Assembly: GCA_030522415.1 (NCBI GenBank)
Contig: CM060118.1
Span: 27,925,151 to 27,989,150 of the forward strand
Length of the DNA stretch: 64,000 nucleotides
Origin: Channallabes apus
Taxonomy: Eukaryota > Chordata > Actinopteri > Siluriformes > Clariidae
Direction: 5' to 3'
The position numbers and the translations under genes were made by a program. Every line of letters begins with the position of its first letter. The first letter of the stretch is position 1. This document shows positions 33,736 through 45,315 of the stretch, piece by piece. The notes beneath the pieces are model-generated. The model saw only the letters and a program-made list of their open reading frames with translations. It was not told the DNA's origin and did no database searches.

Positions 33736-33924
33736 AGCTTTTGTTGCCTTTCTTATGCTTTGTTTTGTTGGTGTTAGTTTATTATTAAAGATAAAGACAA
33801 AGTGCTCAGAAAGAGCTTATTTCCTTTTTGTTTGTATTCTAAGGATAATAAAAGACTTTATTGAACCGTCAGCTCGCCTCTGCATTCATGCCACGACCAC
33901 GCTGGCACACACGAAAATATGTGA
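33721..33924 (+). repeat. Truncated 3' LTR of the proline-rich element
   Basis: It matches 32317-32520 of the 5' LTR. It starts abruptly in the middle of the LTR at CTCAGTCAGG, joined directly to the proline-rich repeat. Confidence 0.75.
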
Positions 33925-34083
33925 CTCAGGCTCACAAACCCAAGAAAAAAAAATTATCATTGATAATCATTCGATCATTGATTTCATCAGTAATTCAAAA
34001 TCAAAGTTTTATATTCCTCAGGGTCATCATCAGTATATTAATCAGTAACAAACCATCATGTTCAATTAATACAAAGCAATTGC

Positions 34084-34118
<35 letters not shown>

Positions 34119-34259
34119 ATTAAAAACACAAAATCTAACCTAATAAACCTAAGTAAAGCACAGCTTCTTCAGCAACTTTTTCTAAACTTAAAGATTCTCA
34201 TTAACCTAATAAACCTACAGTAAGTAAAGCACAGCTTCTTCAGCAGCTTTTTCTAAACT
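34084..34259. repeat. (AAT)n microsatellite and 67-bp tandem duplication
   Basis: (AAT)n at 34084-34116. Then a segment with CCTAATAAACCTA, AGTAAAGCACAGCTTCTTCA and CTTTTTCTAAACTT is present twice, at about 34136-34190 and 34203-34259. Confidence 0.8.
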
Positions 34260-35724
34260 TCTACTAGTACATCACTGAGTCCCTTATCACATATTTCATA
34301 ACAGTGTACTCACAGGTACTCATGATGCACTTCAGAGGCCATGAAGACACTCTGCCCTCATCAAAACGTCAGAAAATCCCTGAAGGAATTTTACAAAACT
34401 CAATGCACCTGGCAATCCTATGACATTTCCAAATATAAGCTACCCAACTACAGCATTTTTAAGATATGCTTGCTTTCTGCTAAAAGCTACAGGACCCTGT
34501 GTATCCTTTTTTCCCTCTTCTTCTTACTATTCAAAACTCAAAACAATGTCACCCCCACACTGTACCAGCAGGTCACATTACTCTGCAATATAACAATATG
34601 GGCATGAGCCATCACACCATTTTGGACACTGGTGTAACCCATTATTATCATCCAAGTGCAATTAAGTTCTTTTAAGCTGGGCTTTTTTTAGGCATGGAGG
34701 GGTGCCAAAAGAGAAGAATTTTAAAAGAATCGTTTTTCAATTAAACAGTATGTTTAACAAGGCTTTGGTATCTGCATAGCGCACCTTGTGCATATTTTCT
34801 TTCTAAACAAATCTTTTGACACACACATCACACAGCTCCGCTCTGCAACCACAGCAGGCAGACCGAAACACACACGTATGTATGAGATGACACTGACAGC
34901 TACCTGAGGCTGCACCGGTGTTCGGTCAAAACATGCTATGTATCTAAATGTGTTACAAAGCTGTTATGGAATACATTGCCTGAAGAACAATGTCAAAATC
35001 TTATTTTCATCACAACTTCCTGACTTTTTACACACTTTTTTTGCTGCACAATGAAGAGGTTAGCTGATAATCACCTGCTGAGGAATACTGTGCACATTTT
35101 TATTTACAGGACAGCTTTTCGAATTTTTAATGTCTAAATATTTTCATCTACATACTGGTTTTGTTGGAACATGCTAAAGTTAGCTGATAATGGTATTATG
35201 ACGAAGATAGCAAATATTAACATTGCACATTTTTTTACTTTAAAACATAACACTAACAGTTTCTTATTAGTACAGTATGATACTTTGACAAGGCAAATCT
35301 CAATCAGAGAGGAAGGGAGAGAGAGAGAGATGCTGTCTGTGGGGCAAGGGTCTGTACAGGTAGGTGAAGCACAGTTCATTGCTGATTGACAGCAACACAT
35401 ATGGAGAGGATATTTAAATAACGTCAGAGAAAATATACACTGCAATATGTCAATGTCCTCTGGAGCACAGTACAGAAAATAGAAGAAAGAAGATGAGGAC
35501 AGAAAAGTTAAATATAGAGGTCTGCATACAGATACATGTTATAATGATATTAGTTAAGTTGAGTATAACAGTATTGTATTGTAGTGGCTTATCATCACAG
35601 TGATAAACGTTTTGTTAACCTAAGTGACTGGAATCTATATTGCTGTACGCAAATATTTTTTTAATTAAATGAACTGAATAATTTAATAAAGAATATTTAC
35701 ATAATTATTATTAAATAAATTGTA
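34260..35724. other. No gene seen
   Basis: AT-rich sequence with a short (GA)n near 35317. There is no coding or RNA signature that I can support. Confidence 0.5.
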
Positions 35725-35738
35725 AAAAAAAAAAAAAA

Positions 35739-35779
<41 letters not shown>
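35725..35779. repeat. Poly(A) and (AAT)n microsatellite
   Basis: An A-run followed by AAT repeats. Confidence 0.9.
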
Positions 35780-35780
<1 letters not shown>

Positions 35781-35814
35781 TTTAATTGGTGTAACAGCTA
35801 TTTTTGCTAGCATT

Positions 35815-35955
35815 ATCACAATAAGAGCCATATTTCATGTTATAACTCTGTTGTTGTGTTTATTTTTATTTTTCTTAGTTAAGCACTAAGCATTACTGTA
35901 AGTCTACTAGCTAAGCATTAAGTTTGTTAGTTAGTGTTAGTTAGTTAGTTTGTTA
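35815..35955. repeat. Dispersed repeat fragment
   Basis: It parallels 30590-30735 in order (AGAGCCATAT, GTTGTTGTGTTTATTTTTA, TTAGTTAAGCA, GCATTAAGTTTGTTAG). The family is not identified. Confidence 0.4.
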
Positions 35956-36950
35956 GTAGAGATCATGGACTTCCGTGTCGTGAGTAACAAATCTAAATAA
36001 AGATACGGGTCAGAATAACATGCCGGCACAATCACAATTGGTGATAATTGCTTACTTGAATACAATATATTATACATCAAAACACCTGACTTGCATATGT
36101 ACAGAATGATTACATCAAGAAATACAACCAGTTTCTCCACTGCTGCTATACCAGTTTTTGACATTCAACCACATCGACGTAAGCGTTTACAAGATGCAGG
36201 TGAGTGTTTCAATTTGTGTAATATAATTTTGAGTGATGAATGACCTGGATGAAAAATATTTTGTGTCAGAAATTTCATATTTGCCTAGCCTACCTAAAGC
36301 TAGCATGACCATTTAAAGGTGCTGTTTTATGTAAAAAAAATAATAAAAATAAAAAAATTTGACCCAATGTGTGGGTGGCCATTAGAATTTAGCTCATCAA
36401 AACTTATTAAAGATCCTAATTGTCCCAACACCATCTCGGTGGACTGGTTATGATGAGCATAAACGGAGTGTTATCGTGGAGACATATGAACAGTTTCACA
36501 GCAAAATGAGATAATTCCATTTTTGCAGGTTTGAGAAGAACATGATGCAAGTATTGCAAACTGATAGAAAATATTTTGTGCATGTTTTATTTGAGTCACA
36601 AGGGTGTTAAAAAGCACAAATGGTAAAATATTTTGTGTTATATAAACAGCAATGTTATGTGATTTAAAAAAAAAAAAGTTATAATTCCATCTCCCACAGT
36701 TTTGGCACAATGGATAAATCAGACTTCAATTTTGATTGGGATTATTTATATAAGCAATTTAGTATCAATAATATATTGGTGCAGTTAAACTAAACGTATA
36801 GCAAACTCATGCCTTGTGATTTTGTAGGTAGTAGAACAGTTAGTCCAATGGAAAATGGCAGCAAATTAGCTCAAGCAAAGAAGTGTTGAGTTTGGTTCCA
36901 CACAATACCTTTTTAATTAAAAAGATTGTTGAAGATCATGAGAAACATTA
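35956..36950. other. No gene seen
   Basis: AT-rich sequence without recognised features. Confidence 0.5.
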
Positions 36951-37067
36951 TATTCATCATTCATTCATTAATTTTCTATACCGCTTAATCCTGCGTTCAG
37001 GGTCACGGGGGACCTGGAGCCTATCCCAGGAGACTTCGGGCACTAGTCGGGGTACACCCTGGACAGA
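36951..37067 (-). repeat. SINE 3' fragment (GAGT-tailed family)
   Basis: On the minus strand it reads CCAGGGTGTACCCCG, GGCTCCAGGTCCCCCGTGAC and TAAGCGGTATAGAAA, ending in AATGAATGAATGATG. This is the 3' half of the SINE family seen at 44371-44664 and 52060-52348. Confidence 0.75.
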
Positions 37068-37530
37068 AACTTCAGTTTACAACATTATTATTATCATCCT
37101 CTGCGAGTTTTAGTTTCACTTCAGAACATGACGACAAGTCACTATCAAAGTTCAGGTCTGCACATAGGTCATACATCTTACCTTATCAAAACTATTTGTT
37201 AAGTATATACAGTAACATGACATTTAAACAACATCTAAAATTGCATAATGTCTTATTTCACAGAATGTATCGTAGACATTAAGTGATGCATGTCTGTCAT
37301 TTATTACTGCTGGAGCGAGTGCAATGGCAGTATCAGAGTATACTGTAAATGTTCTTGGCTTCGACATTCTCCAAAAACCCTTTAAACACACTCAAACCAC
37401 TATCAGCAGCCACTGTGTTACACAACAAGTATCTTTATTTCGATGATCACATGAAAGATATCATATGATTTGATTGGCTCATCCAGCTGTCTCAGCTTTT
37501 GCTGGAAAATCTGGTGAATCTGTCAGCTGT

Positions 37531-38843
37531 CGAATTACAGGCCAATATCAAACCTCCCTTTTATCTCTAAGATCCTGGAAAAGATAGTAGCGAGGCAGCT
37601 ATGCTCATATCTACTGTACATAGAAATGGCATACATGAACTGTATCAGTCAGAATTTAGGCCTCATCACAGCACAGAAACAGCACTCGTTAAAGTAGTAA
37701 ATGACCTCCTATTGGCCTCTGATCAGGGTTGTGTAACTATGATTGTATTACTCGACCTCAGTGCAGCTTTTGACACCATTGATCATAGTATTCTTCTTTT
37801 TTAAGAATTAAGGGTACCGCCCTCTCCTGGCTCAGATCCTATTTGACCGATCGTTATCAGTATGTAGACTTAAATGGTGATTATTCTGCATGTTCTCTAG
37901 TGGAGTTTGGCTTTCCGCAGGGTTCAGTTTTAGGCCCACTGCTTTTTCCCTTTAAATGCTTCCTCTGGGCAACATAATCCGTAAGCATGGTATTAGTTTT
38001 CATTGTTATGCTGACGACACACAGTTATATGTCTCAGCAAAACCTGATGAGAAAAACCAGCTTACTAAAGTTGAGAAATGTGTGCAGGACATAAGAAATT
38101 GGATGCTAATTAACTTCTTTCTGCTTAATCCGGATAAGACAGAAGTTCTAGTCATAGGACCGCATACAGCTAGGAGTACAATTTTAAATCACACTGTAAC
38201 TTTAGATGGCCTTTCTGTTCCATCAAGTGAAACAATAAAAGACCTCGGTGTGATTATAGATTCCAGAATTTTTTTAAAGCTCATGTAGATAATATTACCA
38301 GGATAGCATTCTTTCACCTCAGAAATATTGCCAAGATAAGAAATATATTGTTGCTAAATGATGCAGAAAAACTAGATCATGCTTTTATCACCTCTAGGTT
38401 GGACTATTGTAATGCCTTACTGTCTGGTTGTTCAGCTAGGTGCATAAACAAGCTTCATTTAGTTCAGAATGCAGCAACGAGAGTCCTCACTAGAACCAGA
38501 AGATATGAGCACATCACCCCTATCTTATCTTCACTGCATTGGCTCCCTGTGAAATTTCGCATTGATTTTAAAATACATGACATATAAAGCATTAAATGGT
38601 CTCGCAACGCAGTATCTGAGTGAACTGCTAATGTCTTACGATCCGCCACGCCTACTTCGATCAAAGGATGCAGGCTGCTTGTCAGTATCGCATATTATGA
38701 AAACTATAGCTGGGGGCAGAGCTTTTTCTTACAAAGCCCCAAAATTATGGAATAGTCTTCCAAATAGTGTTTGGGACTCAGACACAGTTTCAGTGCTTAA
38801 GTATAGGCTAAAAACCTATTTATTTAGCCAAGCATTTTTATAA
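37531..38843 (+). pseudogene. LINE reverse transcriptase, frameshifted
   Basis: Patches in three frames: [40 protein letters not shown] and [17 protein letters not shown] (37601-37804, stop follows); the active site HCYADDTQLYVS with LNPDKTEVLVIGP (37956-38288); LDYCNALLSGC (38348-38587); and a C-terminal GGRAFSYKAPKLWNSLPNSV (38562-38843). The catalytic YADD is preserved, but at least three frameshifts or stops prevent a complete protein. The endonuclease domain is absent. Confidence 0.8.
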
Positions 38844-38901
38844 ATAGATTTGTCTTGGGTAAAGGAGCAGATCTGGGGTACTCATAGACGTAGAGTATTA
38901 C

Positions 38902-39703
38902 ATTTACATTTACATTACATTTAGGCATTTGGCAGACGCTCTTATCAAGAGTGACTTACAAAAAGTGCTTTAAAGTTTACATCACTGGATACATACTTAC
39001 ACTGGGTTAACTAGGTTAATAACTAAGTGCCATCAGTCAAACACAACTGGGAAGAGGGAGGGGGGGGGTGTTAGTCCAAGTACTGGAGAAACAGATGCGT
39101 CTTGAGTTGTTGTTTAAAGATAGTCAAAGTCTCTGCTGTACGGACATCTAGAGGAAGTTCATTCCACCACCTAGGTGCCAGAACAGAGAAGAGCCTGGAT
39201 GAATGCCGCCCTCGATCCCTGAGAGATGGTGGGATGAGGCGAGCAGTGCTGGAGGATCGGAGGGAACGTGGTGCAGTGCGTGGTGTGATTAGAGCAGAGA
39301 GGCAAGTGGGTGCTGGGCCATTTTTAGCTTTGTAGGCAAGCATCAGCGTTTTGAATTTGATGCGGGCAGCTACAGGAAGCCAGTGCAGGGAGCGGAGGAG
39401 TGGGGTGGTGTGGCTGAACTTGGGGAGGTTAAAAACGAGACGTGCTGCTGCATTCTGGATCAGTTGCAGAGGACGAATCGTGGACAGAGGCAGGCCTGCC
39501 AGGAGGACTACTGCAGTAGTCCAGTCTTGAAATAACAAGGGACTGAACAAGCACCTGAGTAGCTTGTGAAGAAAGAAATGGGCGAATTCTTCTGATATTG
39601 TATAGAAGAAATCTACAAGTAAGGTTAGCGATGTGTGGGGAAAATGACAGATGATTGTCCACGGTTACCCCAAGATTACGGGCAGTGGCTGAAGGAGTGT
39701 GGA
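38902..39703 (-). mobile_element. 5'-truncated L2 LINE copy, inserted in the LINE
   Basis: The minus-strand copy of the L2 3' end carries the last 159 residues of ORF2 (39071-39550), the conserved tail and a (TAAATG)n end at 38902. AGTATTAC flanks both sides (38894-38901 and 39704-39711), a probable target-site duplication. The coding part keeps sense codons where the copy at 12062-14968 has its two TGA stops. Confidence 0.85.
39071..39550 (-). pseudogene. L2 ORF2 C-terminal fragment
   Basis: An open fragment with LPLSTIRPLQLIQNAAARLV, LHWLPVAARIKFKTLMLAYK, RSSSTARLIPPSLRDRGRHS and WWNELPLDVRTAETLTIFKQ, ending KTHLFLQYLD. This is the region after the RT palm of L2. The upstream piece lies in another frame (39429-39662), so there is also a frameshift near 39500. 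Confidence 0.8.
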
Positions 39704-41449
39704 AGTATTACGGTGAACTGATATGTTTAGATGCTGTCTTCCTCACTCTCATTGATCACTCAGGTTTGTTGACGGTGAGGTGATCGTTTGCTTTACACTT
39801 CAGAGATCCCTCATGTTTGTGTTTCCTTCTGGCTCTCCCTTTTAGTTATGCTGTCATAGTTAGTCCTGCCGGAGTCTCTGCTTGAACTCTACAGTAAATA
39901 TACATTATGCATTATGTGACTGTGACCATATGTAACTGCCATATCTCTTCTGCTCTTTCTCCCCCTCTTTCTCTTCCCTCTCTCTCCATGTCTCCCTCTT
40001 TCACTGTTTCTCTCTCTCTGTCGCGCTACACATGTCGTTCCTGAGCTGCCAGTGATCCAGACTCCCTCTGCCCTCCGGACCTGTCTGACCCATCCTGGTG
40101 TCCCGCTTCTGCTTGGAGATCTCGTCACATGGATGCCCCGTGTGTCTTTGGGATGCTTCCGGGGTCTGGGGATGATTCTCTCTACCTAGAAGATGGTTCT
40201 GGCCTCGACTGGTGTTGGCAACTGTTTCTCTGGGGACTTGACAGTTCGATAGTTCAAGACTGGAACTTCCTACAAGTCTACCTGAGTCTACAATGACTAC
40301 CTGCGCGCCATATTATCATCAATTAACATCAACTATTATAGCTGAACTGCCTACCACATAACACGCTGTATAAATGCAGATCATTTCCTGCTATCTGTTT
40401 CACCCAAATGAGGATGGGTTCTCTGTTGAGTCTGGTTCCTCTCAAGGTTTCTTCCTATTACCATCTCAGGGAGTTTTTCCTTGCCACTGTTGCCCGCGGC
40501 TTGCTCACCGGGGACAATCTGACCATTTTGATTCATATACATTCACATTCCATACAAACTTAAATAATTCTTTTGATTGTGGAAAGCTGCTTTGAGACAA
40601 TGTCAATTGTTAAAAGCGCTATACAAATAAAATTGAATTGAATTGGACTTTGATTAAAACATTGAAGTCTGGAGCTTCTAAAATTAGGTTATAAATCTGT
40701 TCTCCCCAGTAAAAAAAGAAAACACTTTAGTGTATTACAAATATATTGAAATCCTCGATTAGTACATTGCAAATGTACTAACAAAAAGTTGTACCATCAG
40801 TTAATATATAAAAAGTATACTAACATCATGCTTTTACCAAATTTTGGAAACTCGGTTTTGTCTACTGAAAATCGTTTTTAGTAAGGAACATAAGGTAAAT
40901 TTTATGTTTTTTGTTAAGTAATTTGTAATTAATTACATACTTTAAGCTATAGAATGTATTGTCTAATGTGTTGTTGCTAAATGTTATGTACTTTGCTTGT
41001 GGTATAATGGATCCATAGCTCTCAGCCTGTTTTTAGTCTATGTGTAATAGAATCAACACACCAGGTTTAAACTAATACTGTACCTGTATATTCTAATACT
41101 AATGTCTGTCTGTGTTCACACAACAGTTTCTATTTTTGTTTGTGTGTTTGTGAACACGTTTTGTTGAACACAAATAAACTATAGAGTGCTTTTTTGTAAC
41201 CTTGTGCAAATTAAATCTGTTGAACTCATGAATAAAATCTGCCTCATAATAACTGATGTAATGTGTTTCAAAAACATGTTATAGTGTAGAAAATGCATTT
41301 ACCATTTGTAAATTATCATAAACACCTTTAGTGTACTGGTAATACATTTGCAATACTGTAGTATAGAAGGTTGTGTGTACTGTATGATACAATTAAGTAT
41401 ATTTGTATTAACCACAAAGTCTACTTTTTTTTAGTATGTAATTGACCAG

Positions 41450-43303
41450 GGCCCGGTTTCTCGAAAGCTTCTTATCGCTAAGTAGTTCTTAAGTTGTACC
41501 TTAACCTCTCTCTTAACTTTATGGCGCATTTCCCGAAACGTTCTTACGCTAAGTATCTCTTAGCTAAATCACACGTTCGTAAGGTTGGTCTGGACCAACC
41601 TTAACTCATACTTAGCGTATTTTCAGCTCAAGACGCTAGTCGCCGCCACTGAGCAGCAGTCTTTATAAATCAGCGGTGTATGCAAACACATTATGGCACG
41701 TTATCAAAGTCGTATTAATGATGGAACATACTGTAGACCTGTTTAAGAATTTTATTTGATATCAGAACTAATAGAGTGACTTTTAATTAGCCTATTTCAT
41801 AATGTGACTAACGCATTAAAATTGCCAATCACTATTAATATTAAACAGGTGGCGAACAATTAGGCAGTGAGCGTGGTGTTGTGTTAAACTGAAGACGGCG
41901 CGGTCCGTGGAGCCGTGTGGGTCATGTACATTTTTCCTTTAGACAAAACTTCAGCCCTTTTCATATTTTCCCCGTGGTCGTTATTTAAAAAAATTTATAA
42001 ATAAAAGTTTTGCTTTCCAAGGCAACAGATTATGGAGCTTCTTGAGCTGCTCAGACCTGCGCGTGCCAGACCAATGCATCGTACTTACACTCCCCGTCCC
42101 GATGTCCAGCTGCTCGCTGCTTTTTGTTTAAAATATGTTTCATTGATCATTAGCCATTATCCATGACTTTATGGGTTTTTCTTTTGACACGTTTTATTTT
42201 TATGAAATTTGATTTAGTTAAATGAGAAAATAACCTTGTGAGATTCAAACCCCGCATCCATTCATTTTTCTGAGTGATTGTAATGTTTAATACCCCTACA
42301 GTATTCACTTATGCGGTTTGACTCGGTGTGAGATGCGGTGTGTTATACCCCTATCTCACCTCGCGCTGTGGCCGTATGGCTTGATCATGATTCACCCCGA
42401 GTTTTTGCGCTGTGGTTACGTTTCCATCTTTCCGTGTGAAAAATTCAACGTTTAATTTTTTGCTGGTCCTCGCGGAAGCTTGCAGAACTTCGCGGAATGT
42501 TAAAGGAACGTCGTGGGCAATCGCGGCAGCTCACGGAGATGAGTCAGGCCACACAGGTGAGAGAGGGGTATTAGGCACCGTGATCCGCCTCGAGTGACCG
42601 CCCGACGGTCCGCGAAGATCTGCAAGGTCCGCGAGCTTCCACATGTTAAACATATTTATTTTTTTTGCGTGGTAAGATGGAAACGTAATAACAGCACCAA
42701 AACTCGCGCTGAATCATAATGAACCGCACTTACGGCCCCGCGTGTGAGATAGGGGTATTAAACCTCCACTCTGTCATCTCATCGTATTCATAAGTGCGCT
42801 ATACAACCCCAACAACTGACACTTCACATTGTTTCTGAAGCTGATGAAGAGTGTTATCAGCTGTTTGTCAATCAACTATGATTGGATACCCGGTTCGTTT
42901 CACGGCCACATGTTTCATGAAAATATTAGCGATATTAATTAAATAATTAATATTAATTTATATATTTGTCTATTATGGCATATTATTGTTAAGTTAACCC
43001 ATGTCGAAATAAATGCTATTAAAAGAATTTAGTGCCATGTTTAATTTGCATAGAAAGTGCCGTCTTTCTTAAGACTGTCATGCAAAAGGAGTGAAAAATC
43101 GATTCCTGAGCCACCGATGTCCGCTAATTCAGGACCTTCACTGTAGACAGCGCCGCGTAACGTCGAACGTAAGAGGCAGCGACTTAAGAAGACTCCTATG
43201 AGACAGTTCGAGAAATACACTTTACGTGTTATCACTTAACGTAAGATATATCTTAAGAGTCTTCTTAGCGCGCGAATAGTGTGCGTTATCGAGAAACCGG
43301 GCC
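41450..43303 (+). mobile_element. Non-autonomous PIF/Harbinger element with CAG duplication
   Basis: The ends GGCCCGGTTTCTCGA and TCGAGAAACCGGGCC are inverted. CAG lies outside both (41447-41449 and 43304-43306). The undisturbed paralogous site at about 58480-58500 reads ATTGACCAG followed by AGTGTAACAGC, showing the pre-insertion state. Subterminal regions share TCTTAAG/CTTAAGA and CTTAACG-type motifs in opposite orientations. There is no transposase. A separate fold-back unit (41945-42808) is nested inside. Confidence 0.9.
41945..42808 (+). mobile_element. Fold-back element, second copy
   Basis: It matches 4004-4693 but carries about 170 extra bases in the loop (about 42450-42620, GC-rich with CGCGGAAG and CCGCGAAG). 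The inverted arms are about 42345-42430 and 42673-42758. No ORF is supported. Confidence 0.65.
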
Positions 43304-43881
43304 CAGAAGTGTAACAGCATGCTACTGCTGCAATAAGAATATACTCATAGTATATTAATCATGTATTTGTAATACAGTAAAAATAGCTGTAATGTACTTA
43401 TAATACATTAAATATATACTTATTAAATTGTATTAATTACTGTCAGGTATGTACGTTAGTACACACACCACCATATACTTTAAGTGTACTAAGCACACTT
43501 AAAGTTGTTCCACTTTAGCACACTTATATACTTAATACACTTAAAATTGTGCTTTTGTACAATTTAATTACAATGTAAATACACTTTTACAAAATAAGTT
43601 GTTCCAAAATAGCAAACTTCAAATACTAGTCATTAGTCTGACTGCAAGTACATTTAAGTATGCTTTGGCACACTAGGATTTAATATACTTAGCATACTTT
43701 TTTTTTTTTACTAGGGATGATACCACAAACGTTTAAGGTTATGTAAATCAGAGTGCATTCATTTAATAACAGCGATGTTGCATTGCAGGACTGTCCCAAT
43801 TTAAAATTCTTGAGAGTTCTTGGTCACTTGACTCAGAGATGTCACATGCTCTAATATCCTGTGAATTGACTACATATTAAG

Positions 43882-44133
43882 GTTGTACACACACAACCAT
43901 ATACTTTAAGTGTACTAAGTATACTTAAAATTGTCCCACTTTAGCACACAAAAGTATACTTAATACACTTAAAATTGTGCTTTTGTACAATTTAATTACA
44001 ACTTAAGTACACTTAGTACAAAATTAGTTGTTCTAAAATAGCAAACTTCAAGTATACTAGTCATTAGTCTGCTGCAAGCATACTTAAATATGCTTGGATT
44101 TAATATACTTAGCATACTTTTTTTTTCACTTGG
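43882..44133 (+). repeat. TACTT-rich element fragment
   Basis: A further partial copy of the right part of the element (CCATATACTTTAAGTGTACT to AGCATACTTTTTTTTCACTTGGG), directly after the duplicated flank that ends at 43881. Confidence 0.7.
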
Positions 44134-44370
44134 GCTGTGCAATCGTTTATACTGGACTTGCATGTATACCTGTGTACATATGATTACTTTTTATATCTCT
44201 TCTCAAACTACAGTACCATGTAGACCTTTACATCCCTCTTCTAAACATGTTCTTTCTAACTTTGTCTTAACTTTCTTATTTTACCTAATTTCACATTATA
44301 CAATACTTTATTTCTTCTTATTTTATTTTTACAGACATTGTTTTTTTTTTAGATTTGAACATGGTCTGGC

Positions 44371-44664
44371 AACAGGGTGGCTTAGTGGTTAGCACTGTTG
44401 CCTTGACCCTCCAGGGTGCTGTGTGCTCTGGTTTCCTCCCACAGTCCAAAGACATGCAGTAGCTTAATTGCTGTTCCCAAATTACCCATAGTGTGCGAAT
44501 GAGTGTGTGAGTGTGTGTGCATATACTTAACGTGTATTTCCTGCGATGGACAGGGTGAACCTCGCCTCAGGCCCGATGTCTTCTGGAATAGGCCCCAGGC
44601 GCACTGAGACCCTGTATCCAATATAAAGCGGTGAGTGAGTGACAATGAGTGAGTGAGTGAGTAA
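44371..44664 (+). repeat. SINE (tRNA-like head, GAGT tail)
   Basis: The head GGTGGCTTAGTGGTTAGCAC includes box A, but the box B region is deleted. The body has GGTTTCCTCCCACAGTCC, the usual AATTACCCATAGTGTG and CTGCGATGGACAGGGTG. The 3' end is AAAGCGGTGAGTGAGTGA with (GAGT)n. Confidence 0.85.
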
Positions 44665-44973
44665 ACTTGGTCTTTATTTGCATAGTTTATTTTATATTTA
44701 CTGCATTAAACTTTATTGTGATAGCATCTAGTGACTTGATCCAAACAATATCGCATTGTAAATTGACAATGAATGTAAATGATCTTTTTGTTGTAACAAA
44801 GTCCTGCACACCTTAGGCTTAAATAGAACAGTATTTGCAGTGGTAGCGCCGAACTCTTTATGAGCAGTTATTAGATATGCTCCTACTGAAAGTGTAAGAG
44901 CAATTATTTTCAGAGTATAAATAACCTTAATGCATTATTTGAAGTTAATAAGCAATGCTGATTAAAATCTTAT

Positions 44974-44980
44974 CATCATC

Positions 44981-45018
<38 letters not shown>
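44974..45018. repeat. (ATC)n(TC)n microsatellite
   Basis: Simple repeat. Confidence 0.95.
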
Positions 45019-45021
<3 letters not shown>

Positions 45022-45264
45022 AGATGGGCTGTTAAAATGCCTGTTGCCACAGACATGCAGCTTGAGAGATAGGAGGCTGTGCCAAACCCCTGCCGGCTTG
45101 ACTTCACTTACTATGCTTCTCTGTCCCCTGCCAAATCTCCATACTTGGTTTCCCCCTGCAGATGACACTGCCATAACTGCAGCCCTGACATTATAACACG
45201 ATTATTAACAAACAGCACACAGCTCAGAGCACCATGGCATATAAGGGCATGACAGAGAGAAATA

Positions 45265-45265
45265 G

Positions 45266-45314
<49 letters not shown>
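45265..45314. repeat. (TC)n(AC)n microsatellite
   Basis: A compound dinucleotide repeat. The open frames over it on both strands are artefacts of the repeat. Confidence 0.95.

Positions 45315-45315
<1 letters not shown>

Larger units (their letters stand above)
32133..33924 (+). mobile_element. Short LTR element with proline-rich ORF and no pol
   Basis: A 5' LTR starting TGTAAGGGTTAACCCC (32133) has a TATA box (TATAAAT, 32298) and a polyadenylation signal (AATAAA, 32443) and ends near 32520. A second copy of its last 200 bases stands at 33721-33924, with the same polyadenylation region. Between them lies only a proline-rich frame. No protease, reverse transcriptase or integrase motif is seen, so it would be non-autonomous. 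The 5' part of the second LTR and probably some internal sequence are deleted. Confidence 0.65.
37531..40645 (+). mobile_element. L2/CR1-like LINE with GAATTG tail, split by an L2 copy
   Basis: The reverse transcriptase remnant starts inside the RT domain at about 37531 and ends at 38843. A 3' untranslated region resumes after the nested L2 at 39712 and closes with CTGCTTTGAGACAATG, TTAAAAGCGCTATACAAATA and AATTGAATTGAATTG. The element is 5'-truncated. Its tail also appears alone at 30037-30160. Confidence 0.8.
40711..43717 (+). mobile_element. TACTT-rich DNA element, copy A, with nested Harbinger
   Basis: It starts CCCCAGTAAAAAAAG (40711) and ends TTTTTTTACTAGGG, imperfect inverted ends of the same type as 55868-58901. 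Without the Harbinger insert (41450-43303) it is about 1.15 kb. The body is rich in AGTATACTT and GTACACTTA. From about 40895 it matches 58030-58901 and the inverted arm at 55868-56590. The match to 57787-59066 continues past the end to 43881, so part of the similarity is a wider duplication. No ORF. Confidence 0.6.
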
